A DNA stretch of 64,000 bases from Clostridiales bacterium. GTDB lineage: Bacteria; Bacillota; Clostridia; Christensenellales; CAG-314. Position numbers and translations under genes: made by a program. Positions within the stretch are counted from its first letter, which is position 1. Each line of letters starts with the position of its first letter. The notes under the pieces were generated by a model. The model saw nothing but the letters and a program-made list of their open reading frames with translations. It ran no database searches and was not told the origin of the DNA. Shown here in pieces: positions 30,001 through 40,544 of this stretch. The DNA is taken from positions 1 to 64,000 of the forward strand of contig JAFLVJ010000007.1 in assembly GCA_022508375.1 (NCBI GenBank), in the 5' to 3' direction.

Positions 30001-33000
30001 TTTATCATTGATACGCCTTGGTAAGTCAAGCTGAAAACAACGTGAACGTTGGAACCGTTAATTTGCAGCGATGCGTTCAAGCCGAACTCTCTACCGCCGA
30101 AGCCGACGCTACCGTTGAAACCGATGTCGTAGCCGTTAGCATACACTACGTTTGCCACAGGCTCGGCGTATATTTTTGCAAGTTCAGCAATATCCACGTA
30201 ACCGCCCACAGGCAATACGGGATAAGTTTGGTTGTACACTTGCGTAGCCATAACCGTCAGGTTACCCATGCTCACTTGGATATTATCAAGTGTTACTTTG
30301 TTAGCGTCGCCTGCAAAGTTAACTGTTGCCGAAATACCGTCATAACATAGTTCAAGCGTGTAACTTTCGCCATTAAAGCGCGTTTGTACGCTACATTTGC
30401 TTATTACGCCCATTAAAGTTTCCGCAAGGTTGTCGCTATCGCCTACATTTAGACTGGGCAACTCGACAAAGCGGGATACCGCGTTGAGCAGGTCGTCAAT
30501 ATCTTCAATATGGAACTTAACATTGACGTTGCCGTAGGTTGCATACACCACGCCACCGTCGTACTTGAAGTTAATGGTTTGTCCGTAAACTTGCGCACGC
30601 CCGACTATTGTGTTGTGGTACATATCCAACTTAACATTAGCCGTTACGTCTTCACCTATTGCAACAAACAACTCGGTTACGTAACTATCCGATTCGGGTG
30701 CAGTTACCGCGTCGGTACTGCTAAGTAACGTTGCATTCAACTGCATCGAAACGTATGTTGTACTTGCGTCTAATTTAATAGCAATGCTGTTGCCCATGCC
30801 AAGCGTCACATTGACGTTGCCGAGGTTAACCTGTGCAAGATCGAGCGAGACAGTCAGTTCGCCGTCAGCGTAGGTCATATCCTCGATAATCTGCGAGATA
30901 ACAACGCCGTCCAGACCTTTGGCAATATCCTTGAGGCTTGCAAGCAACACTTCAACGATACCGTCGGAACTGCCAAGTTGAGCTATTATATCCTGTACAC
31001 CAAGTTGCGACAGTATATCCTGTACGCCATCCATTTGACTGAGCGCACCTATCATTGCCATGACGTCCATATCACCGCTAGCTTCAGGCAACTTGACCGC
31101 TTGACGGATTCCGTTTACGTCACAGTACACTACACCATCTACAAGATAGATTTCCGCATTGAGTACAGCCTTGTTGTTGTACTTGAATACAGCTTCAACG
31201 TACAGTCCGCCATTAACTGCAAGGTTGAGTTCAACGTCATAAGCCACGCCGTTCAGCGTCAGTTTGAAGGACGCATCCAGCGCAATACCTGTGTTATCCC
31301 TAAACGCCACTATTGTGTCAATCACGGCATCAATAACAGCGTTGGCATCTACAAATTGCTGTGCGATATCCAGTTGAGCTGCCTTAGCCTCTTGTGTGGA
31401 TATAGTTGCTACGTATTGTTTACCGTTGTGCGAAACCGTTATGCGGATATTATCAAATAGCAAGATATTGTCAACGTTGTTGAAGTTGATTGCAACGTCA
31501 ACGTTATTCGCAACGTCGGGCAGTTGTCCAAACAACTTGGAACCAATCGCCACAATTGCCTCGGTTGCATTTGCCAAGTCAACGGAGTCCGAGTTCGGCA
31601 GTTCGCCTACAAGATTGTTAATCTTTGCAACAAGTTTGTCGAGTTCCGTTACGTCAACTACAACCTTTGCACCGCCGTACTGTATGTAAACTTTGCCGTC
31701 CAAGTATCTGACAAGAACAATTTCACTACCGCACTTGACGTTTGCCCATATGTCCATATGTACAAGATCGAGTGTTACCTGTACTTCGGCGTTCAACAAT
31801 TCACCTGTTAACGTGAGCATGTATTCATCCGTATCGGGTATTGCGATAGGTTCTGCCTTGTTGATAAGTGTTGCGGAGGCGGAAAGAGTTGCTCCTGCTA
31901 CGTTAAGCCCGCTGATTGTCACTGCAAGGCATCCGTCAACGTTTGCAAGAGTTATGTCCAACTCAAGACCGTCCAGTCCCAAAACCGAGCCGTCCAATGA
32001 AACGGAAAGTACTCTGTTTTCGAAATGGAATGCACGCACAAGCTTGGTGAAATCTGCGTCAAGCAATGACAAGTCGATATCCGCCGTCACTGTGCCTATT
32101 ACTGTTTCAACCTGCTTAATAAGTTGTTGCAGTTCCTCACTGCTGTCGAGAATTTCTTTTATTTGTTGGTTGTTAAGCAGTTCGCTAAGCTTAGCCACAA
32201 TGTCAACGTCACTGTCACTGCCGCCTACCGCAAATGCCACCTTGACGCCGTTTAACGTCAGATATACAGTTCCGTCTGCGTAGATAACTTCTGCGTCAAG
32301 TACGCCCAAATTACCGTCGTAAAGCGTCAAGTTAACATAAACAGTCTTGCTAAGGTCAACGTGAACGTTGCCTACAACGGAGTACTCTTTACCGTTAAGT
32401 GTTAAGTGCGCGCTGATATTTGCGCCGTAAATATTGCCGTGAACGATATCCGCAATTGGACCTGCGAATGTTTCTACAAGTTCCGTTATATCTGCATATT
32501 CGTCCTTAGCGGGAGCGGTAACTTCACCGAAAGCATCGTTAGGCGCAACAATCAGGCTGACACCGTCCATTACAACCGTGATACCGCCGATTTGCCAACA
32601 GCCGTCGTCCGTTACAAGGTGAAGTGTTGCATCAATGCCCATGAAGTTGATGTTAAAGTCAACTCCGTCACTTGTTGTAAATGTGGCGATACTGTCCAGT
32701 AAATACAATAAGTATTGCGTGGGCAGGTTGATGCTTGGAACAGATGTTGCAAGTTGTATGCCCGTGTACTTGGATATCATTTCAAGCAGTTCGTCTGCGT
32801 GTTCGGTATCGAACTTGACCTTGACTTCACCGAGAGTAATATACGCAACACCGTCCACGTACGCAACGTTAACCGTGCCGTTGTTATCTATTTGCGCATT
32901 AACTTGCAGGTTACCTGTAGCCAGGTCAACAAGCGCATCTGCACTGACAAGATAGTCACCAACGGTCAAATCGGCATTCAAAGCCAACTTGCCGTTTTGC

Positions 33001-34484
33001 AAAATATCCATGAGTCCCAAGATTTCGGGGTAGTCGCCTGAGCGCTTCGCCACGGTCCACTTGGAGGGAGCGAGTTCTATCGACACGCCGTCGATATCGA
33101 TAACGGCACTACTAAACGTATAGTTTTCGCCATCCACTACGCCGTACAGTTTGGCGTCGATATTTATTCCGCCCAGGGCTACGGGCAGGCTCACTACAAC
33201 CTTGTTACCCGTGATTGAATATGTAAGATTATCCAGCAACGCTTCGAGGTCAAGGTCGATGCCGTCCAAAGCCACGCCACTAGGTGCGTCACCGCTAAGT
33301 AAGGGCGCAAGCGTGGACATAAGTCCCATGACTCCGTTTACCGTTGTACTTGCTTTAAAATCCTTGTATTTGAGATAGATAGCACCTTCGCCGTGAACGT
33401 AAGCCAAGTCGAGGTTGCCGATATTGGCGTTTACGGTAAGTTTGCTGAGATCTTCAATGTTGAGTCCTTCAATGGAAAGCAATCCGTTGACGATACTGTT
33501 ACCGTCGGAGCTTGCCGCCACTGCCACCTGCAAATCCTCTCCGTTAAGATAGGGCGAGAACATTTCGAGCAGCACATCCAGTGCCGTGATTTCCTTCTCG
33601 ATACCGCCAGACGGTGTGGAAGTAAAGTACTGTTCGAAAAAGTCTTTTTCGGGCAGATCGCCTTCGTATGGCTTAAATACCTCGGTGATATCCTCGGTAC
33701 AGGTTGCGTTGATACCCATCGTGTGCGCCTTGTATTCGCAGTCGGTGCGTAGCGACTTGATGTTGAAATCGGCGTCCATGGATACGTAAATTACGCATTT
33801 GTTAAAGCTCGGTTCACTGTTGAGGTTGCCGTTGAATATCATTTCGCGGCGCAAAAACGTTGTAGAAGTATCCGGATCCAACGTGTAGCGGAAGGTATAA
33901 ACACCGTCGGCTTTTTCCACAAATTCGCCCTTAGTTACCGTATCCCAGTTAAGGATGTAACCGACAAGCTTGTCGTTACGGTGACCGAAATCGTTGTAGA
34001 ACGCATCCTCGCTAAGCGCTTGAGCCGTATTTGCCCAAGTGATGCTGTCAAGAGCGTTTACCTTGAGTCCTTTGCGGTATATGTAATTGTCCTCCACCAT
34101 GTACAGTTGGTAAGCCTTGCTGACAACGCCCTTGGTAACCATTTCTTTCAAAACGGACTTGTTGTCAAATGCGCCCACCACGTAACGAGTGTTGCGAACG
34201 TTTTGCTTGACACCTACAGCTGTAGATGAACCGTTGGATTCACCGTAAAAGCCCTCTGTCATGAGCAGTTTCTTGTGTGCCACAAACAGGAAAGATATGA
34301 TGTCGTTATCAATTGGATTGTCGATATCCATATCTTCCGTACGGTCAAGATACGTATTGGGATCCTCGTCGTATTTTTCAAACGTGGGGATATCACTACC
34401 GGTAAGATTGGTAATTACCAATACCGTTCCCGTAGCTGCAACCAACACGGCAAGCAATAGACAGACTATTTTGTATTTGGGCAT
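27075..34484 (-). CDS. Giant repetitive exported protein (2469 aa)
   Basis: Signal/anchor MPKYKIVCLLLAVLVAATGTVLVITNL; many repeats of DGxxYxxxxxxKVxxxVxxxDxLVxxIxxL. Confidence 0.75.
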   Translation of the reverse strand: MPKYKIVCLLLAVLVAATGTVLVITNLTGSDIPTFEKYDEDPNTYLDRTEDMDIDNPIDNDIISFLFVAHKKLLMTEGFYGESNGSSTAVGVKQNVRNTRYVVGAFDNKSVLKEMVTKGVVSKAYQLYMVEDNYIYRKGLKVNALDSITWANTAQALSEDAFYNDFGHRNDKLVGYILNWDTVTKGEFVEKADGVYTFRYTLDPDTSTTFLRREMIFNGNLNSEPSFNKCVIYVSMDADFNIKSLRTDCEYKAHTMGINATCTEDITEVFKPYEGDLPEKDFFEQYFTSTPSGGIEKEITALDVLLEMFSPYLNGEDLQVAVAASSDGNSIVNGLLSIEGLNIEDLSKLTVNANIGNLDLAYVHGEGAIYLKYKDFKASTTVNGVMGLMSTLAPLLSGDAPSGVALDGIDLDLEALLDNLTYSITGNKVVVSLPVALGGINIDAKLYGVVDGENYTFSSAVIDIDGVSIELAPSKWTVAKRSGDYPEILGLMDILQNGKLALNADLTVGDYLVSADALVDLATGNLQVNAQIDNNGTVNVAYVDGVAYITLGEVKVKFDTEHADELLEMISKYTGIQLATSVPSINLPTQYLLYLLDSIATFTTSDGVDFNINFMGIDATLHLVTDDGCWQIGGITVVMDGVSLIVAPNDAFGEVTAPAKDEYADITELVETFAGPIADIVHGNIYGANISAHLTLNGKEYSVVGNVHVDLSKTVYVNLTLYDGNLGVLDAEVIYADGTVYLTLNGVKVAFAVGGSDSDVDIVAKLSELLNNQQIKEILDSSEELQQLIKQVETVIGTVTADIDLSLLDADFTKLVRAFHFENRVLSVSLDGSVLGLDGLELDITLANVDGCLAVTISGLNVAGATLSASATLINKAEPIAIPDTDEYMLTLTGELLNAEVQVTLDLVHMDIWANVKCGSEIVLVRYLDGKVYIQYGGAKVVVDVTELDKLVAKINNLVGELPNSDSVDLANATEAIVAIGSKLFGQLPDVANNVDVAINFNNVDNILLFDNIRITVSHNGKQYVATISTQEAKAAQLDIAQQFVDANAVIDAVIDTIVAFRDNTGIALDASFKLTLNGVAYDVELNLAVNGGLYVEAVFKYNNKAVLNAEIYLVDGVVYCDVNGIRQAVKLPEASGDMDVMAMIGALSQMDGVQDILSQLGVQDIIAQLGSSDGIVEVLLASLKDIAKGLDGVVISQIIEDMTYADGELTVSLDLAQVNLGNVNVTLGMGNSIAIKLDASTTYVSMQLNATLLSSTDAVTAPESDSYVTELFVAIGEDVTANVKLDMYHNTIVGRAQVYGQTINFKYDGGVVYATYGNVNVKFHIEDIDDLLNAVSRFVELPSLNVGDSDNLAETLMGVISKCSVQTRFNGESYTLELCYDGISATVNFAGDANKVTLDNIQVSMGNLTVMATQVYNQTYPVLPVGGYVDIAELAKIYAEPVANVVYANGYDIGFNGSVGFGGREFGLNASLQINGSNVHVVFSLTYQGVSMIKDGELWLVDQVMYLQVGGLRVAVPVDTNKAVNSQNTQTSIWDSITGYNVYVDKLVELVQSIMNKPLDEIEFDKILTYATLSNGVLTLDVDGSQFDLSSFVVELNGKNGLGVSVRGLQYKDIKVNITNANIVAYDKDITAPTEDFSTNVKVVIDENNSLYANLNLFDNIIKMKLVSKTTNGRPATLDLLYSINDNMLKITDGNELHVSVDINSIAKIVTEINELVNELAGADVNKPLPGMDNMGDVNLKDIIRSLSLTKNGNVVSVGLVALGMNVTANFSSGALKKVTVPFTDDITLNVEPTNENIKYRDFPEDEQGYVRIDKVFDDYYYGNEDNKLNDDPHGPIYDLITTNSWKFDFTESSIITVTNEDGTTTKYQIEAGSFFVFYYNKTALEDTKLRAKLTINKMEQGEDTWSEFIILDAAYIDGRIYASYDSNTKDTATSSWGQTKYSNSNVLRATVSVESIKECMSLVDKLVEVLQLESVMDDLSNSLNQAQGSLTLGNLAAMFKYIGYADNVFTMSLNSNIIDGLGEIELSVKGEGSTLTLNQLTLDFDNRISVNLAGIQVSASAPSNDEYGYEYVGSYIMGYFADENSTILKDGGKSTETGKYDPATDHGYDMSNHMNFDSLYELMSALLVTAGETDEFGQRSFWVHDRTDYGLTVNINLVSLVTCTLNIKLTMYADIDANGDSYFAVKLTRYRTQARILLVNTDVYADRGGNSYILVNTRTGMVTLIRDSKDVHSEYTLQDTTVKRCSICGQDAEEKGIFNKTWQCPDHGAGPHVVDVPIKKEKVTTKSINGYESVAMGAPGYIKTVTSQEFLAHIAADEYGNPGYLFKLLNLTDRVESMIVDAVNKPNDNVYGIEDVFKNYNYSVKDQQFTIQADLSPISSALGTFDLYINHNDDFLLTNLSGDLPIASNIVKIHLDLLHERPMSGDKLAFGYAQHYFVDSEGKRDDNAYMAIWTEWFGDTLQWSPAN

Positions 34485-34710
34485 AATTTATTCCTCTCCC
34501 AGTCACAAAGCGTTTGGTTCTCCGTGACAAGATTTAACAAGTAGTAATACAAACGACCGCGCCGAAAAATGGCATGATATCGTTTATACCATAGCAATTG
34601 TACGCTGTAAACGTAAACTTAAAGTAAACTGAGAGTAATTTTTGCGAAATTTGTAAAAATATAAAATAAATATAAGAATAATAAAAGTAACAATATTTTA
34701 CTGCGAAAAA

Positions 34711-34740
34711 AGGCTCCCTTGCTTACTGCAAGAGAGCCTG
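34711..34740 (-). terminator. Terminator of 34768..35358 gene
   Basis: AGGCTCTCTTGC..GCAAGGGAGCCTTTTTT on minus strand. Confidence 0.85.
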
Positions 34741-34767
34741 ATTCACTATGCTTATTAAGTACCTAAC

Positions 34768-35358
34768 CTATTTCGTAAACGCGTAGGTTACGCTCACGTC
34801 GGAACCGCGCTCCGATACGTAGGTTATAACCATCGTTGTGAGTGCGGATTGCGAATACATAACCTTTACGTGCATGTCAGTGCAAACAAAACCGTTGTTT
34901 CCCGTAAAGCCTTGCGGATTTATTACATCCGCCTCAAACATGGCATTGGTTGTTGTGGTGTTACTGAAAAACGCCTGTTTGAAACTAATTCCGTTAAAGT
35001 TGACCTCTTGCGGTAAATTTACCGACTTGTCACCCTCCACTATTTCGCCGTCCTGTACTACTGCGGTACCTTGTACTCGCGTAATAAAACTGTCGGCGTT
35101 GTCGCCGTTTACGTCCAGTTCGTTAAGACGGTAAAAGTCGTAAACAACGGTTGTTTTGTCGCCGTCAAACGAAAGCGAGTAATTGCCGTTTAGCGTAATG
35201 CCTGACGTAACGGTTGTTACGTTGAGGGTAACTACGGAGTAGTCCGCTTTCAGCAACGTTTGTATGTTCTGCAAGGTAGAAGCGTAACTGTCGCAAGCGA
35301 CAAGACATGTGAGCGCGATAACAAGCGCAATAACTAAAATCCAAATTTTCTTTTTCAT
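34768..35358 (-). CDS. Putative lipoprotein
   Basis: MKKKIWILVIALVIALTCLVACDSYAS lipobox; upstream of giant gene. Confidence 0.65.
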   Translation of the reverse strand: MKKKIWILVIALVIALTCLVACDSYASTLQNIQTLLKADYSVVTLNVTTVTSGITLNGNYSLSFDGDKTTVVYDFYRLNELDVNGDNADSFITRVQGTAVVQDGEIVEGDKSVNLPQEVNFNGISFKQAFFSNTTTTNAMFEADVINPQGFTGNNGFVCTDMHVKVMYSQSALTTMVITYVSERGSDVSVTYAFTK

Positions 35359-35379
35359 ATTCAGACTATTAACTCCTTT

Positions 35380-37176
35380 TTAAACCCCAAGCAGACGTTT
35401 TATTACTATCGCCACCAGCGCCATAAAGGACGCGGATACGCCGTTTACCATTATTTGCGCGGCAAGGCTATTGGCTTGTTCGAATTCGTCGTTGATTAGT
35501 TCCACTTCATCATTGTAGTTATTGATATAGTTTGTCAACGTGTCGTAGCCTGCGGCATTGACATATTTTTCCGCGTCGCTCATTTGATTGTAGGCGTCTA
35601 TTGCGCGCTTGATTGCGTTATAACGCTGTTCCAACGCCTCGGCTTGCTTGATTGCGTTTAGGCTATCTATAAACTTTTGCACGTTTTGCTGCTGTGTTAT
35701 TACCGTAACCGTCATGCTTGCGGATATATCGGGATTATCTACACTTGTTGCAGTTATCGTTGCCGTACCTGTAGCTACAGCAGTTACCAGTCCCGTTTGG
35801 CTCACCGTTGCAACGCTTGTATCGCTACTTGTCCAGGTTACCCTGCCGTCCGCACCCGAAGGCTGAGCTGTTACGTTCAACTGCCCCGTACCGCCTACGG
35901 AAAGCTCCAATGTTGCGGGCGAAATTGATAACGATTGCAGTTGCACCTTCGTTACGGTAACGGTTAAAGTCGCCGTTATACTTGTATCCTCAGTGCTTGT
36001 GGCTGTTATCGTCGCCGTTCCTACACCGACAGCTGTAACAACGCCGCCGTTTACCGTTGCAACGCTTGTATTGCTACTGGACCAAGTAACGCTGTTGCTT
36101 GCCTTGGCGGGAGTAGCCGAAACGGTAATTTTCGAAGAACTGCTTCCCACAGTTAAGTTGAGTGAAGATTGAGAAAGTGTGATTGATTCCAGTTTAGGTG
36201 GATTGGTATCACCGCCACCACCCGGATTGGAATTGAGATATCCGCCGACCTCTGACACAATATTTGTGAGAGTGTTGCTGTAACTTGCATTGTTGTTGCA
36301 GTAAATCATCTCGGCGTATTCGGGGTGATCGATGAATGGATTGCGGTTACCCTGAATACCTGCCACAACGTTGTTACGACGAATTTCCTCATCTGTGGGC
36401 GGTTCTTCAAGGTGCCAACGCATAAGGTCGGAAATTTTGCCAATGCCCTTGCCGTTAGACGTTGATTTGCCGTCAACAAAATACAAGTTGTTATCATCGC
36501 CCCAACGCACCTGCATATAAAACAAAATTCGAGCCGTTGCTCCGCGATATCCCTTAGCAGGATAGAACAAGCCACCCGACAGGTAGCAAAGTTCATCCGC
36601 AGTACTGCCGTAGGAAGTTGTACCGTTTTCCGCAACGACGTTACTGCTTGTTTTGGATACTATACCGAATCCGTAGTTGCTACGCTTGCTATTTAGCCCT
36701 TCATCGACAGGACGCAGGTGATGAGCGTCCGCGCCCGGACCGGATTGCGCAGGAAATGTGTCGCCACCGTTTTTAGCCCATACGTGCTCGCGATTTGTTG
36801 GCGCGCCTGAGTCCAACATCGTTCCCTTGTACGGTACCGATGTACCGGTGTAAAACCATATTATGTTACCGTTTTTGTTTGGATCGGCGTCAGATGTTTT
36901 ATACACGGTTTTCAGTTCGTCGTACGACGTTTGGTGCTTATGGGTTGTTGTAATCAAGTTTGCCAATTCGCTACGGAAATCGTTACCGCGCAAACCAAGG
37001 TTGAGGTTGTCGTAGTACGTACCGTCATACGAATTGACCCATTCGTCACGGCTTTCGACTGTTACGGCGTGCGCAACGTTGAAGTTGATTCCCACAAGCG
37101 GGAAAACCAACGCAAACGCAAGCACAAACACAAGCGTAAACGCAACGGATAACTCTATTTTTCTGCTTTTTGTCAT
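35380..37176 (-). CDS. Secreted endonuclease I-family nuclease with Big_2 (Ig-like) domains
   Basis: NREHVWAKNGGDTFPAQSGPGADAHHLRPVDEGLNSKRSN nuclease motif; two LTVGSSSSKITVSATP../LSVGGTGQLNVTAQPSGA.. Big_2 repeats; signal peptide; C-terminal TM-like segment. Confidence 0.85.
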   Translation of the reverse strand: MTKSRKIELSVAFTLVFVLAFALVFPLVGINFNVAHAVTVESRDEWVNSYDGTYYDNLNLGLRGNDFRSELANLITTTHKHQTSYDELKTVYKTSDADPNKNGNIIWFYTGTSVPYKGTMLDSGAPTNREHVWAKNGGDTFPAQSGPGADAHHLRPVDEGLNSKRSNYGFGIVSKTSSNVVAENGTTSYGSTADELCYLSGGLFYPAKGYRGATARILFYMQVRWGDDNNLYFVDGKSTSNGKGIGKISDLMRWHLEEPPTDEEIRRNNVVAGIQGNRNPFIDHPEYAEMIYCNNNASYSNTLTNIVSEVGGYLNSNPGGGGDTNPPKLESITLSQSSLNLTVGSSSSKITVSATPAKASNSVTWSSSNTSVATVNGGVVTAVGVGTATITATSTEDTSITATLTVTVTKVQLQSLSISPATLELSVGGTGQLNVTAQPSGADGRVTWTSSDTSVATVSQTGLVTAVATGTATITATSVDNPDISASMTVTVITQQQNVQKFIDSLNAIKQAEALEQRYNAIKRAIDAYNQMSDAEKYVNAAGYDTLTNYINNYNDEVELINDEFEQANSLAAQIMVNGVSASFMALVAIVIKRLLGV

Positions 37177-37299
37177 GGAGTTTCTCCTTGAAATTAGTGG
37201 GCAATCCACATAAGGATTGATTATATTATTATACACCTAAAATATAATCAAGTAAATAGTTTTATTTTGTTTTCGCAAATTTTAAATATAGTATAAAAA

Positions 37300-37326
37300 G
37301 AACACGTTGCTTTATACAACGCGTCC
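37300..37326 (-). terminator. Terminator downstream of histidine kinase
   Basis: GGACGCGTTGtataaagCAACGTGTTCTTTTT on minus strand. Confidence 0.75.
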
Positions 37327-37372
37327 TATTATTTACAATTTATTTCCCGTCACACGGTTACATACGGTTTCG

Positions 37373-38575
37373 TTACTTCTTGTACGGTGACAGGATTACG
37401 GTGAAAGTTATGCGTCCGTCATGACAGTCGGCGGTGATTTTTCCGCGGTGAGTGTTGGTTATCACTTGCGCAATAGATAAGCCCAAGCCGTTACCTGCAC
37501 TGGACTTGCTACGCGACTCGTCCACGGTGTAAAATCTGTCAAAAAGGTGCGCAAGTTGGTCCTCCGTAAGTTCATCGCAATCGTTACTGACAACGATTTG
37601 AACATATTTACCGACAATTTCTACCCCAAGTGCGATATTTCCCGCTCCAACGGAATACTTGTTGGCGTTATCTAATAGTATTGCCACAAGTTGTTTTAAC
37701 TGACCTTCGTTGCCATTGACAACGACGTCGGGTTCGATACTGTAGTTGAATATCTTACCGTTTTCGTATAAAACCGCCTCGTGTGACAGCACGATAGTCT
37801 CAACACATTCGGACAAGTTCAGCGGTTTCATTTCCGCCTTTAATCCGTTGTCGTTTTTGGCAAGGAACAGCAGGTCGTTGATAAGATCTGCCATACGCTC
37901 CGACTCCGAACGGGTGTTTTCAATCCACTTCATCTGACTTGCCACCGTTTCGTCACCGTGACCGGCAATAATTTCCGTATTTGCCATGATGACCGACAGG
38001 GGAGTTTTGAGTTCGTGCGAGGCGTCGGCAAGAAATTGCTTATGCTTGTTCCAACTGTCTGCCACGGGTTTGACCGCCACTCGCGCCAACACATAGCTGA
38101 TTACGCAGTAAATGGATGAGCCGACAACCAATACGATGAGCGTGTACAAAATGTACATGAGCACACCCTTCATGTTGGAATTTCTGTCGTACAAGGCAAT
38201 TCGAGTATAGACACCCACCGAACGCTTGGCGTATAGCACTCGCATAGATGCCCAACCGTCCGTCTTGTCCTTATTTATAATCTTGTTGACAACGGCATCA
38301 ATCTGTTCATCGCTGAGCCTAACGCCCTCGCCTGTGTTCATCCAAGAAATCTGCTTGCTCTCCTCGTTGAACTCCACCATGACTATACCTGTAAACTTGG
38401 ATAAATCCAAGTCGTGCCAACTTTCCTGACCGACTATACTTTTAAGACGGAGTATTCGCTCGTCGTTGATACGCGCATATCCCGTGCCGAATACCAGTAT
38501 CATTGCCACGACGAATACGATACACACGGATACGACGTTGATTATTATTATTTTTGCACGAAGTTTATTTATCAA
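37373..38575 (-). CDS. Sensor histidine kinase
   Basis: FLADASHELKTPLSVIMANTEII H-box; GNGLGLSIAQVI G-box. Confidence 0.93.
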   Translation of the reverse strand: MINKLRAKIIIINVVSVCIVFVVAMILVFGTGYARINDERILRLKSIVGQESWHDLDLSKFTGIVMVEFNEESKQISWMNTGEGVRLSDEQIDAVVNKIINKDKTDGWASMRVLYAKRSVGVYTRIALYDRNSNMKGVLMYILYTLIVLVVGSSIYCVISYVLARVAVKPVADSWNKHKQFLADASHELKTPLSVIMANTEIIAGHGDETVASQMKWIENTRSESERMADLINDLLFLAKNDNGLKAEMKPLNLSECVETIVLSHEAVLYENGKIFNYSIEPDVVVNGNEGQLKQLVAILLDNANKYSVGAGNIALGVEIVGKYVQIVVSNDCDELTEDQLAHLFDRFYTVDESRSKSSAGNGLGLSIAQVITNTHRGKITADCHDGRITFTVILSPYKK

Positions 38576-39246
38576 GACTGTATCTCCAAGTAGTAGCCAA
38601 GCATACGCTTGATACTTATCGTAACATTACTTTCGAGGAATGCCAACTTTTTACGCAAAAACGACATATAAGCCTCGACGTTGTTTTCCGTTATGTCACT
38701 GTCCAGTCCCCACACCTTTGATATAATGGTATCCTTACTGAGTACCTGCGCGGGATTACTGAGTAACAAACGCATGATTTCGTATTCCTTGGCGCCTAGA
38801 GACACTACCTTTTGTCCGCACTTCAACGTGTAGTCGGATGTATCCAACGTGATATCGTAAAAGGTAAACTCGTCGTAAATCAAATCCGTCTTTCGACGCG
38901 TCAACGCGCGAACGCGCGCAAGCAACTCCTCGGTTGCAAACGGTTTGGTAAGATAGTCGTCCGCGCCACAGTCCAGTCCCTTGACCCTGTCGCCAACTTC
39001 GTCCTTGGCGGTCAACATGAGTACTGGGACGTTAATTTTGTTGCGACGTAATCGCTGTACCACCTCAAAGCCGTCCATCTTGGGCAACATTACATCCAGT
39101 ACTACAACGTCATAGTCGCCTTTTTTCGCATAGAAATATCCGTCCTCACCGTCATATACCACGTCGGTGATAAACTTGTTATGTCTGAATAGCTCGCCCA
39201 AAGCGTCCGCCAATTTTACTTCATCATCTACAATCAAAACTTTCAT
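38572..39246 (-). CDS. OmpR-family response regulator
   Basis: MKVLIVDDEVKLADAL..VVVLDVMLPKMDGFEVV..C-terminal winged helix. Confidence 0.95.
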   Translation of the reverse strand: MKVLIVDDEVKLADALGELFRHNKFITDVVYDGEDGYFYAKKGDYDVVVLDVMLPKMDGFEVVQRLRRNKINVPVLMLTAKDEVGDRVKGLDCGADDYLTKPFATEELLARVRALTRRKTDLIYDEFTFYDITLDTSDYTLKCGQKVVSLGAKEYEIMRLLLSNPAQVLSKDTIISKVWGLDSDITENNVEAYMSFLRKKLAFLESNVTISIKRMLGYYLEIQS

Positions 39247-39288
39247 ACAAAAACAATACCCTTTTATCCTTAAATACCACTGAATACC

Positions 39289-40482
39289 TTACTTATAGAC
39301 CTTGGCGAGTCCGCCGATTGAAGTTTCGCGGTAGTTTTCGGATATATCCTTGCCCGTTTCGTACATCGCCTTGACGACCATGTCGAAGGACACCTTTCGG
39401 CTGTCGGCAAGGAAGGTGGCAAGACTGACTGCGTTGATTGCCCTCATTGCCCCAACTGCGTTGCGCTCGATACAAGGAATTTGCACCAGTCCGTTGACAG
39501 GGTCGCAAGTTAACCCCAGTTGATGCTCCAACGCCACTTCGGCACTGTATTCTATTTCGTCCAACGTCATACCGTACAGCTCCGCCAACGCTGCCGCTGC
39601 CATTGCGCATGCCGTGCCTATTTCCGCCTGACAACCGCACTCCGCACCGGATATGGACGCGTTTGTTTTTACCACGTTACCTATAACGCCCGCCGTCAGC
39701 AACGCGCGTGCAATTTGTTCGTCGTTAAATCCTTGATGTTCCTTAGCGTACATAAATACCGCAGGCATAACTCCGCTTGCTCCGCACGTGGGCGCGGTAA
39801 CCACCACACCGCCTGCCGCATTCTGTTCGCCGGCAGCAAAGGCATATGCGGAAACAATCCTGTCCTTGCGCGTATGACGCTCTTCGTCGGATCTGTCGGA
39901 AAGCAACTTTTTGGCACGGCGCTCGACGTTTAGTCCTCCGGGCAATACCCCTTCGCAATCCAAACCGATTTTTACGCACTCCTGCATTGTGCGCCAAATC
40001 TCATACATGTAGTTCATTATATCTTCGTCTTCGCGTTGAAGGGCATATTGCCAGTAGCGCAAATTGTTTTGTTCGCAGTACGACTTGATTTGTTCGAATG
40101 TGTCGTGCTCGTAAATATCCGCACCCTCACTAAATGCTTCGCCTTCCACACGAATGTCGCCACCGCCAATACTGAGTATAACCATCTTGACGGGGTCACG
40201 CCCTGCGCCGTATGCGGCAAATTCCATGGTATTGGGGTGAGAAAACGAATGCGACGTAGTGTCGAAGTTAATTTCCACCTTTCTGTCGCCAAAGGCACGG
40301 CGTATCGCCACGTCCGTACCGTGCCCCTTGCCCGTCATGGCAAGCGAACCGTACAACGTCACAACGTAGTTGTCGTAACCGTCGTAATGAGACAAAAATC
40401 TTTCCGTTGCCTTGACCGGCCCCATAGTGTGGGAACTGGACGGACCAACGCCTATCTTATACAGTTGTCTAATTGATTTCAT
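39289..40482 (-). CDS. L-serine dehydratase, single-chain Fe-S type
   Basis: [51 protein letters not shown]. Confidence 0.92.
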   Translation of the reverse strand: MKSIRQLYKIGVGPSSSHTMGPVKATERFLSHYDGYDNYVVTLYGSLAMTGKGHGTDVAIRRAFGDRKVEINFDTTSHSFSHPNTMEFAAYGAGRDPVKMVILSIGGGDIRVEGEAFSEGADIYEHDTFEQIKSYCEQNNLRYWQYALQREDEDIMNYMYEIWRTMQECVKIGLDCEGVLPGGLNVERRAKKLLSDRSDEERHTRKDRIVSAYAFAAGEQNAAGGVVVTAPTCGASGVMPAVFMYAKEHQGFNDEQIARALLTAGVIGNVVKTNASISGAECGCQAEIGTACAMAAAALAELYGMTLDEIEYSAEVALEHQLGLTCDPVNGLVQIPCIERNAVGAMRAINAVSLATFLADSRKVSFDMVVKAMYETGKDISENYRETSIGGLAKVYK

Positions 40483-40544
40483 ATTTTCCTCCGACCAAAC
40501 GCGCGTGGGAATTTAACAATATTTTATTTTTATATGTTCTCGAA

